Assembly: GCF_000519305.1 (NCBI RefSeq)
Contig: NZ_KI912610.1
Coordinates: 777,949 to 841,948, forward strand
Origin: Mesorhizobium ciceri WSM4083
Lineage (GTDB): Bacteria; Pseudomonadota; Alphaproteobacteria; Rhizobiales; Rhizobiaceae
Direction of reading: 5' to 3'
Length of the DNA stretch: 64,000 nt
The notes beneath the pieces are model-generated. The model ran no database searches and was not told where the DNA came from. It was given only the letters and a program-made list of their open reading frames with translations. A program made the translations under genes and the position numbers. Each line of letters opens with the position of its first letter. Position 1 is the first letter of the stretch. Positions 57,877 to 64,000 of this stretch are shown here, piece after piece.

Positions 57877-58362
57877 ATGCGCGCAGCCCTTCAAACTCCC
57901 TCCGTCATCGGTCCGACCGTCGGCTTCGTCAGGTTGCCGCATGCTGAAGGACTTCCCCTCCCTGCTTATGAAAGCACCGGTGCCGCCGGCATGGATCTGC
58001 GCGCCGCTGTGCCCGAGGACCGGCCGCTGCTGATCCTGCCGGGCAAACGCGCTTTGGTGCCGACCGGGATGATCCTGGAAATTCCGGAAGGCATGGAGGG
58101 CCAGGTGCGGCCCCGCTCCGGCCTTGCCTTCAAGCATGGCCTGACCGTCCTCAACACGCCCGGCACCATCGACAGCGACTATCGCGGCGAGGTGAAGGTG
58201 CTGCTGATCAATCTCGGCGATGAGGACTTTGCCGTGACGCGCGGCATGCGCATCGCCCAGATCGTCTTCGCCGCGGTGACGCAAGCCGCCGTGGAAGAGC
58301 GCAACCTGGCCGGCGGCACGGCGCGCGGCGCGGGCGGGTTCGGATCGACCGGCACCGCCTGA
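57877..58362 (+). CDS. dut: dUTP diphosphatase
   Basis: A 161-residue dUTPase that hydrolyses dUTP to dUMP and keeps uracil out of DNA. The five trimeric dUTPase motifs are present: AAGMDLRA, the GQVRPRSGLA loop, TIDSDYRGEVKV with the catalytic aspartate, RIAQIVF and the C-terminal arm RGAGGFGSTG. Its stop overlaps the next gene's start (TGATG). Confidence 0.96.
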   Translation: MRAALQTPSVIGPTVGFVRLPHAEGLPLPAYESTGAAGMDLRAAVPEDRPLLILPGKRALVPTGMILEIPEGMEGQVRPRSGLAFKHGLTVLNTPGTIDSDYRGEVKVLLINLGDEDFAVTRGMRIAQIVFAAVTQAAVEERNLAGGTARGAGGFGSTGTA

Positions 58363-59024
58363 TGCCTGAACTGCCTAAACTTGTCATCTTCGACTGCGAC
58401 GGGATCCTGGTCGATACAGAGAACCTGGCCAATCGACGCCTTGCCGAATGGCTGACCGCTGCCGGCTATCCGACAAGCTTCGAATATTGCCGCAAGAATT
58501 TCTCCGGCCGCAGCATGGCATCGGTGCAGAAAGACATCGAAGAAGAAACCAGCGTCAGGCTCGGCGCCGATTTCGTCGATCGCTGGAACGCCGGCCTGCC
58601 GGACCTGTTTGCCCACGGCGTCGAAGCGATCCCCTATGTCCGCGAGTTCGTCGAGGCCGTGCGGTCAGCCGGTATCGCCTATTGCGTCGCCACCTCGGCC
58701 CGGGTGTCGAAGATGCACATCACGCTTGGCCAGACCGGGCTGCTGCCGCTGTTCGAACACGCGATGTTTTCCTCGACCATGGTCGGGCGTGGCAAGCCGT
58801 TCCCGGACCTGTTCCTGCATGCGGCCAAGACCATGGGCTTCGCGCCTGCCGACTGCATCGTCATCGAGGACAGCGTCGCCGGCACGCAGGCCGGGATCGC
58901 CGCCGGCATGCGGGTGTTTTCCTACCATGCCGATCCCTATTCCGACCGCGCCGGCCTGATCCAGGCCGGCGGCATCCTGTTCGACGACATGCGCGAGCTG
59001 GCCGGGCTGGTGCCGATCCACTGA
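58362..59024 (+). CDS. HAD-superfamily hydrolase (beta-phosphoglucomutase-like subfamily)
   Basis: A 220-residue phosphatase or phosphomutase with motif I FDCDGILVDTE, a helical cap (about 15-80), motif II ATSARV, lysine in GRGKPFPD and motif IV VIEDSVAGTQAG. The sugar-phosphate substrate is unknown. It is translationally coupled to dut by TGATG. Confidence 0.9.
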   Translation: MPELPKLVIFDCDGILVDTENLANRRLAEWLTAAGYPTSFEYCRKNFSGRSMASVQKDIEEETSVRLGADFVDRWNAGLPDLFAHGVEAIPYVREFVEAVRSAGIAYCVATSARVSKMHITLGQTGLLPLFEHAMFSSTMVGRGKPFPDLFLHAAKTMGFAPADCIVIEDSVAGTQAGIAAGMRVFSYHADPYSDRAGLIQAGGILFDDMRELAGLVPIH

Positions 59025-59096
59025 CCTGATCTTCAGCCTGCAGCTGTACGCCTCGATTGTCCGTGCTAGCTTGGCGCCGCCAACTCGAGGCCACGC

Positions 59097-59951
59097 ATGA
59101 ACCCCAGCCTGCTCCGCCTCATCCTCGCCTTGATGCTGGCGCCGTTTCTATGGACCGCGGCCGGCGCGCAAGCCATCAGCTTTCCGGAGCTCGGCAGCGC
59201 TCTGCCCGGCCGCACGGATGTCACCTATCTCGACCTCGCGAGGATGGTCATTCCGGATCTCGCTGCGGACAAGGACGGCTTCTATAGGGGCGGGCTGCCG
59301 ATCGAGATGCGCCATATCGAGGGACCCGACAGCGGTGGCTCGCCGCCCGAAACCTCAGGCTTTTCCAATGCCTCCGTGCTTGCCATCAAGGTGAGAGGCA
59401 AGGACCGCCTGACCATGCTGTTCGATCTCGGCGATTCCTCAGACAGCGCCGAAGGCTATGCGGTGCTGGCGCTCTACGACATTACGGGCAAACCAAGGCT
59501 GCTCGACGCCGCCAATGTCGCCCTCGACCGCAACACCTATTTCCGCGAGCCCGGCAAGCTCGGCATCGGCGCCAATGACGATATCCTCATGATCGAGAGT
59601 TCGCATTCCAATTCAAACCAGAACTATATGATCGTCCCGCTGATTATGGTCGCCAGGGACAAGTTGAAGCTGATCGACATCATCTATTTGTTCGACGAGC
59701 ACGTGTGTGCCTATAGCCGGACGCAGGACATTGCCTTTAAAGCCATCGCAGAGGGCCGGCGCCATGCGGCGATCAAGGTAACGGTGACCGATGCCACCGT
59801 AGTGGCCGACGAAAGCTGCGATGACCAGCCGCCCAAGCCTGAATCTCACGATATCTCCGTCACCTATCATTGGGACAAGACAAAGTCGCACTACGCCAAG
59901 GATTCCGACGCGCTGAACAATTTGGCAGGAGAGAACGCCAAACGCTTCTGA
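59097..59951 (+). CDS. Hypothetical secreted protein
   Basis: A 284-residue protein with a signal peptide (LLRLILALMLAPFLWTAAGAQA, key hydrophobic run about 5-20). The mature part is strand-rich and ends YHWDKTKSHYAKDSDALNNLAGENAKRF-like; two cysteines (about 204 and 246) may form a disulfide. It has no recognised domain. Codon use fits the genome, and the ATG at 59097 follows GGCCACGC with a weak signal. Confidence 0.72.
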   Translation: MNPSLLRLILALMLAPFLWTAAGAQAISFPELGSALPGRTDVTYLDLARMVIPDLAADKDGFYRGGLPIEMRHIEGPDSGGSPPETSGFSNASVLAIKVRGKDRLTMLFDLGDSSDSAEGYAVLALYDITGKPRLLDAANVALDRNTYFREPGKLGIGANDDILMIESSHSNSNQNYMIVPLIMVARDKLKLIDIIYLFDEHVCAYSRTQDIAFKAIAEGRRHAAIKVTVTDATVVADESCDDQPPKPESHDISVTYHWDKTKSHYAKDSDALNNLAGENAKRF

Positions 59952-60031
59952 ACCAACCGCATTCGTTTGCCCGGCCAGATGGAGCAGGATAAAATCCGCT
60001 TGGCCACACCGCACATGATGGGGGAACTACC

Positions 60032-60835
60032 ATGGACAAGGGCAAGATCTTTCGCGACCTGCATGCCTCGACCTTCGTCATGCCCAATCCCTGGGATATC
60101 GGCACGACGAAGCTGCTCGGCTCGTTCGGCTTCACCGCGCTGGCGACGACCAGCGCCGGCTTTGCCTTTTCGCGCGGCCTGCCGGACGGCGCGGTGACCT
60201 TCGACCAGATGATCCATCATTGCCGCGAGGTGACGGCGGCGACCAGCCTGCCGGTCTCGGCCGATCTCGAGAGGGGCAAGGGCGACAGCGCCGAGCAGGC
60301 CGCCGAAACCATCTTCGCGGCGGAAGCGGCCGGTCTTGCCGGATGCTCGATCGAGGACCACACCGGCGATCCGGACAAGCCGATCTATGATTTCGCGCAC
60401 GCTGTCGAGCGCGTTGCGGCGGCGGTGGAGGCGGCGCGGGCGCTGAAGCGCGATTTCGTCTTCACGGCGCGGGCTGAGAATTTCCTATGGGGCAAGTCCG
60501 ACCTCGACGACACCATCAAGCGGCTGCAGGCTTTCGAGAAGGCCGGCGCCGACGTGCTCTATGCGCCCGGCATCGGCGACGTCGAGATGATCCGCACTGT
60601 CTGCTCGGCGGTCAGCAAGCCGGTCAATGTCATGGCAAAGCCTGGCTTCACCATCGCCGACCTCGCCATGGCCGGCGTCAAGCGCATCTCGCTCGGGCCG
60701 TGGCTGACCAATTTCGCCTATGGCATGCTGGAGACAGCGGCACGCGAAATCCAGCAGGACGGCACCTTCGGCTTCACCCGCGCCGCCATGCCGTTCGACA
60801 AATTGCAGGCCCTCTTCGGCAAGTCTTCAGCTTGA
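60032..60835 (+). CDS. Isocitrate lyase/PEP-mutase-family protein
   Basis: A 267-residue TIM-barrel of the ICL/PEPM superfamily. Visible parts are the start MPNPWDIGTTKLLGSFGF, the Mg-binding SADLERGKGD (D78), GCSIEDH, FTARAENFLWG and the C-terminal GVKRISLGPWLTNFAYG. It lacks the KKCGH motif of true isocitrate lyase and may be an oxaloacetate- or phosphonate-type lyase. It is 14 bases before the hydroxyproline dehydratase gene and probably cotranscribed with it. Confidence 0.87.
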   Translation: MDKGKIFRDLHASTFVMPNPWDIGTTKLLGSFGFTALATTSAGFAFSRGLPDGAVTFDQMIHHCREVTAATSLPVSADLERGKGDSAEQAAETIFAAEAAGLAGCSIEDHTGDPDKPIYDFAHAVERVAAAVEAARALKRDFVFTARAENFLWGKSDLDDTIKRLQAFEKAGADVLYAPGIGDVEMIRTVCSAVSKPVNVMAKPGFTIADLAMAGVKRISLGPWLTNFAYGMLETAAREIQQDGTFGFTRAAMPFDKLQALFGKSSA

Positions 60836-60849
60836 ACGGGGCCCATCGC

Positions 60850-61848
60850 ATGACGCTGACCGTCGTCGACATGCATACAGGCGGCGAGCCGCTCAGGATC
60901 GTCACCGGCGGCTACCCCGGTATCCCCAAGGGCACGATCCTGGAAAAGCGGGCCTATGTGCGCGACCATCTCGATCATCTCAGGAAAATCTTGATGTTCG
61001 AGCCGCGCGGCCATTACGACATGTATGGCGCCTTGCTGGTCGAGCCGGACCTGCCCGGCGCCGACCTCGCCGTGCTGTTCATGCACAATGAGGGCTATTC
61101 GACGATGTGCGGCCACGCCATCGTCGCGCTCGGCCGCTACGCCGTAGATGAAGGATTGGTGGCGAAACAGGAACCAGTCACGACAGTCAATATCGAGGCG
61201 CCGTGCGGGCTGGTCGTCGCCTCGGTCGAGGTCAGGGACGGCAAGGCCGGTGCGGTGTCGTTCGAAAGCGTGCCGGCCTTCCTGTTCGCCGGCAGGCAGA
61301 CGATAGAGCTGGCGGGCCACGGCACGATCGGCTTCGACGTCGCCTATGGCGGCGCCTTCTATGCGCTGGCCGATTGTCACCAATTCGGGCTCGAATTCGG
61401 CAGAAGCCGGGTGCGCGATTTCGTCGATGCGGCAACGGCGCTGACGGACAGGCTCAAGGCCGAATTTCCGCTGTCGCATCCCGACCACGGCGACCTTGCC
61501 TTCCTCTACGGCACCATCCTGACCGATGGCCACGACACGTTTTCCGCCGAGGTGACCAAGAACATCTGCGTCTTCGCCGAAGCCGAGGTCGATCGCTCGC
61601 CGACCGGCTCCGGCGTCACCGCAAGGCTGGCGGCCATGCATGCCAAGGGCGAGATCGCGATCGGGCAGACGCGCACATTCGAAAGCATTGCCGGCTCGCG
61701 TTTTTCGGGAGCCGTGGTGCGGACGGCGAAGGCTGGCCCGCACGGGGCGATCATCGCCCGTGTCGGCGGCCGCGCCTATTATTGCGGGCGATCGGAGTTC
61801 ATCGTCGAGGCAGACGACGAACTGGGCCGCGGGTTCCTGTTGCGTTGA
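60850..61848 (+). CDS. trans-3-Hydroxy-L-proline dehydratase (proline racemase family)
   Basis: A 332-residue member of the proline racemase family. One catalytic cysteine is present (C87 in STMCGHAIVALGR), while the second catalytic position is threonine (T252 in DRSPTGSGVTAR). The Cys/Thr pair is the hallmark of trans-3-hydroxy-L-proline dehydratases, which form pyrroline-2-carboxylate; racemases have Cys/Cys. ATG 60850 lies 14 bases after the lyase gene. Confidence 0.88.
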   Translation: MTLTVVDMHTGGEPLRIVTGGYPGIPKGTILEKRAYVRDHLDHLRKILMFEPRGHYDMYGALLVEPDLPGADLAVLFMHNEGYSTMCGHAIVALGRYAVDEGLVAKQEPVTTVNIEAPCGLVVASVEVRDGKAGAVSFESVPAFLFAGRQTIELAGHGTIGFDVAYGGAFYALADCHQFGLEFGRSRVRDFVDAATALTDRLKAEFPLSHPDHGDLAFLYGTILTDGHDTFSAEVTKNICVFAEAEVDRSPTGSGVTARLAAMHAKGEIAIGQTRTFESIAGSRFSGAVVRTAKAGPHGAIIARVGGRAYYCGRSEFIVEADDELGRGFLLR

Positions 61849-61857
61849 CGAAAATGC

Positions 61858-62568
61858 TCAGCCGCGTGAGCGGCGAGCCACTTCCCGCACCGAGATCGCC
61901 TTGTGCAGATGCACCATCATGGCGGCGGCGAACAGCGGCGTCAGCAGGTTGAGCAACGGCACGGCGAGGAAAGCCGCGATGAGCAGCCCGGCGAGAAACA
62001 CCGTGCCGGCATAGTGCCTGCGCAAGGCCCTGGCCTCGTCTTCCCCGCGAAAGCGCATGGCGGCGAATTCGAAGAACTCGCGCCCGAGCAGATAGCCGTT
62101 GACGATGAAGAAGGCGGCTATGTTGACGCCCGGCACCAGGAGAAGCAGCAGTGCGACGATGTTGCCAAGAATGACGACACCGAGGAATCGCGCCGACAGC
62201 ACCAGCGAGCGCAGCGCCGGCATGGCGCGGCCGGTCGGATCGCCGGGATAGTCGGTGTGCTCGACCACTTCGGCGATATCATCGAGGAACAGGCCGGCGA
62301 CAACAGCCGTCACCGGCGCGATGAGCAACGCCATGCCGAAGGCAAGCGCTATTGCCGCGATGATGCCGCCCAGCCAGCCGGCCCAAGACGGCATGCCGGG
62401 CAACAGCGTCTGCAGCCATGGCAGGGCCAGCCACTCGAGGAGGCTGGTCAAGCCCAACCACAGAGCCACCAGCGCCAGCAGTGTCAGACCCAATGTCTTG
62501 AGGAACACGGCCCGAAAGGGAGGCGAGAGCAGCTCGAGGGCCGCAGTGCGGGCAGCGTCGAAAATCAC
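61858..62568 (-). CDS. EI24/CysZ-like membrane protein
   Basis: A 236-residue protein with four to six hydrophobic helices, matching the EI24 domain (PVTAVVAGLFLDDIAEVVEHTDYPG, key part FLDDIAEVVE, and the helical stretch NGYLLGREFFEFAAMRFRG). CysZ proteins are sulfate channels, while other EI24 members are of unknown function. The start is GTG 62568. Confidence 0.85.
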   Translation of the reverse strand: MIFDAARTAALELLSPPFRAVFLKTLGLTLLALVALWLGLTSLLEWLALPWLQTLLPGMPSWAGWLGGIIAAIALAFGMALLIAPVTAVVAGLFLDDIAEVVEHTDYPGDPTGRAMPALRSLVLSARFLGVVILGNIVALLLLLVPGVNIAAFFIVNGYLLGREFFEFAAMRFRGEDEARALRRHYAGTVFLAGLLIAAFLAVPLLNLLTPLFAAAMMVHLHKAISVREVARRSRG

Positions 62569-62658
62569 CTTGTCACACCCCCGGTTAGCGGACGCCGCCT
62601 AGAAGGCGGATGCTTCCGAGATAGGCAGCGCAGCCCATGAGCACAAGCGGGCGAGTGT

Positions 62659-63576
62659 TTACCGTGCAAACGCCGGCTTGCGAACCGGTATGGTCATGGC
62701 AGCGACCCCGGCCACGACAAAACCCATGCCCAGCCATGCCGTCGAACCAAGGCTTTCGCCGAGGAAGAGAGCGCCGATGCCGACGCCGATCGGTACGCGC
62801 AGATAGGCCTGCGAGGTGGTGCCGACCGAACCCAGCGTGTGGATGAGGCGGAAATAGATGACGAAGGCCAGCGCGGTGGAAAAGACCGACAGGCCGAGCA
62901 AGGCCAGGATCGACGCGGTCGAGGGCGCCAGCGTCCATGGCTGGTCGAACACAAGGCTGAGGGGCACGAGTATGACGGCGCCGCACAGCATGGAACCGGC
63001 GGCAGGCAGCATTGGGTCGAGGCCCTTGAAACCACGGCCGAAAATGGCCGCACCCGCATAGCAGATCGTCGCCGCGACGATGGCCAATTGCGCCCACAAT
63101 TCATGACCGAGGCCACCCAGCGCCTGTGTGCCGATGATGAGGCAGATGCCGGCAATGCCGGCGCCGACGCCAATCAGCTTGCGCAGCGTGACCGGCTCAT
63201 GGCGGGTGATGAGCGCGGTCAAGAGGAAGGTGAAGATCGGCGAGGTCGCGTTCAGGATGGTGGCGAGGCCGGCATCGACCGAACGTTCGGCCGCGGCGAT
63301 CAGGGTGAACGGAATAACGCTGTTGAGGCAGGCCTGGAAGGCGAAGCGGCGCCAGCTTGCCGCATCGCCCGGCATGGCGAGCCCGCGCCAGCGGAGGATG
63401 GCGAACAGGATACCGCCGGCGATCAGGGTGCGGGCGGCAATGAAGGTGACCGGCGGGATGGTTTCGACGCCGATCTTGATGAAGGTGTAGGAGGCGCCCC
63501 AGAGCACCGCCAGCACGACGAGCAGCGCAAGGTCGGTGGTCATGTCGTTCTTTGCAGGCTCGTTCATTGTCGACAT
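62659..63576 (-). CDS. DMT-superfamily (EamA) transporter
   Basis: A 305-residue membrane protein with ten predicted helices in two EamA repeats (ALLVVLAVLWGASYTFIKIG and the second half starting with ELWAQLAIVAATICYAGAAI). It probably exports a small metabolite. ATG 63576 follows AGGTGAG. It is distinct from the DMT transporter at 44.3 kb. Confidence 0.89.
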   Translation of the reverse strand: MSTMNEPAKNDMTTDLALLVVLAVLWGASYTFIKIGVETIPPVTFIAARTLIAGGILFAILRWRGLAMPGDAASWRRFAFQACLNSVIPFTLIAAAERSVDAGLATILNATSPIFTFLLTALITRHEPVTLRKLIGVGAGIAGICLIIGTQALGGLGHELWAQLAIVAATICYAGAAIFGRGFKGLDPMLPAAGSMLCGAVILVPLSLVFDQPWTLAPSTASILALLGLSVFSTALAFVIYFRLIHTLGSVGTTSQAYLRVPIGVGIGALFLGESLGSTAWLGMGFVVAGVAAMTIPVRKPAFAR

Positions 63577-63796
63577 GGCTCACCTTGGAACGGGATCGGG
63601 TGCGTCAGGCTTGTAGGCGATCCGGCGATGAAATGCTTCGGCCACGGTCGAATTGTCATAGCGCCTCGCGGCTGATGCGCCTTGCCTGTTCGGCCAAAGT
63701 TGCGTGTCACGCCCTAGGCAAACCGGTTTCAAATCGCTAGACCCGCGCCGGGCCGGCGTGGCAAGAAGCCGGCTCGGGTTTTTGGCGGAGATTTTG

Positions 63797-64000
63797 ATGC
63801 CGGATTATGACGTGCTTTGCATCGGCAATGCCATTGTCGACATCATCGCCCAGTGCGACGAGGAATTCCTCGAGACCAACGGCATCATCAAGGGCGCGAT
63901 GAACCTCATCGACACACAACGCGCCGAACTGCTCTACAGCCGCATGGGCCCGGCGATCGAGGCCTCCGGCGGCAGCGCCGGCAACACGGCGGCCGGCGTC
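63797..64000 (+). CDS. PfkB-family carbohydrate/adenosine kinase, 5' part
   Basis: The first 68 residues of a ribokinase-type kinase, running off the window. MPDYDVLCIGNAIVDIIA and SGGSAGNTAAGV are the N-terminal beta-strand and the substrate-binding G-G-x-x-x-N loop of the PfkB family, closest to adenosine-kinase-like proteins of alphaproteobacteria. GGAG lies before ATG 63797. Confidence 0.85.
   Translation, partial: MPDYDVLCIGNAIVDIIAQCDEEFLETNGIIKGAMNLIDTQRAELLYSRMGPAIEASGGSAGNTAAGV

Overview
The window is GC-rich, densely coded DNA from an alphaproteobacterium. I infer a member of the Rhizobiales/Phyllobacteriaceae, most like Mesorhizobium. The reasons are the NAD-linked fdsGBA-fdhD-fdsD formate dehydrogenase operon, several ABC and Rieske-type systems for N-methylated and polyamine compounds, a DUF6356 gene, and long GC-rich intergenic inverted repeats (cores such as CTTCTCCCC / GGGGAGAAG) of the kind scattered through rhizobial chromosomes. 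I see no rRNA, tRNA, transposase, phage gene or CRISPR array, so this reads as ordinary chromosome rather than an island. About 60 protein genes are supported; the first (fadD) and the last (PfkB/adenosine kinase) are cut by the window edges.

Layout. 1-5.8 kb: fadD end, a small methyltransferase, a GNAT acetyltransferase, and pgi with a coupled HAD phosphatase on the minus strand. 6-10.7 kb: a MocR regulator, an MttB-family protein without pyrrolysine and a Rieske oxygenase, with a palindromic operator candidate between regulator and enzymes. 10.7-13.4 kb: a conserved hypothetical gene and a chromate-resistance pair chrB-chrA. 13.5-19.5 kb: a sugar-acid dehydratase of the IlvD/Edd family, a CoxG-like protein, Mrp, a VOC protein, and a DUF47-Pit phosphate transport pair. 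19.6-26.8 kb: a LysR regulator followed by the complete formate dehydrogenase operon. 26.9-29.9 kb: a three-domain alpha/beta-hydrolase/dead cyclase/LuxR protein followed by a secreted AhpD-like protein and two small proteins. 30-36.8 kb: a polyamine-type ABC transporter with an aminoaldehyde dehydrogenase (ydcSTUVW-like) and a LysR gene.

36.8-48.6 kb: an Rrf2 regulator with a thioredoxin-reductase-like flavoprotein. Next comes a DeoR regulator divergent from a choline-kinase-like gene that is coupled to a dimethylglycine/sarcosine-dehydrogenase-like flavoprotein. A methyltransferase, a second choline-kinase-like gene, a DMT transporter, a cytosine-deaminase-like enzyme and an ABC exporter follow. 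48.7-57.8 kb: ilvD, a PhnB-like VOC protein, prfC, a DAO-type oxidase, an amidase with an altered signature, a class II glutamine amidotransferase, DUF6356 and an Lrp regulator. 57.9-64 kb: dut, a HAD phosphatase, a secreted protein, a PEP-mutase-like lyase, a trans-3-hydroxy-L-proline dehydratase, a CysZ/EI24-like membrane protein, a DMT transporter and the start of a PfkB kinase.

The recurring theme is one-carbon and methylamine metabolism. MttB/Rieske and the dimethylglycine-dehydrogenase-like flavoprotein would release methyl groups as formaldehyde or a folate-bound C1 unit, and formate dehydrogenase would finish the oxidation with NADH production. The most unusual items are the hydrolase/dead-cyclase/LuxR fusion at 26.9-28.5 kb, the kinase-demethylase-kinase cluster at 38-44 kb with a structured leader, the corrinoid-less MttB-Rieske pair, and an FdsA that lacks the cysteines of one iron-sulfur cluster.
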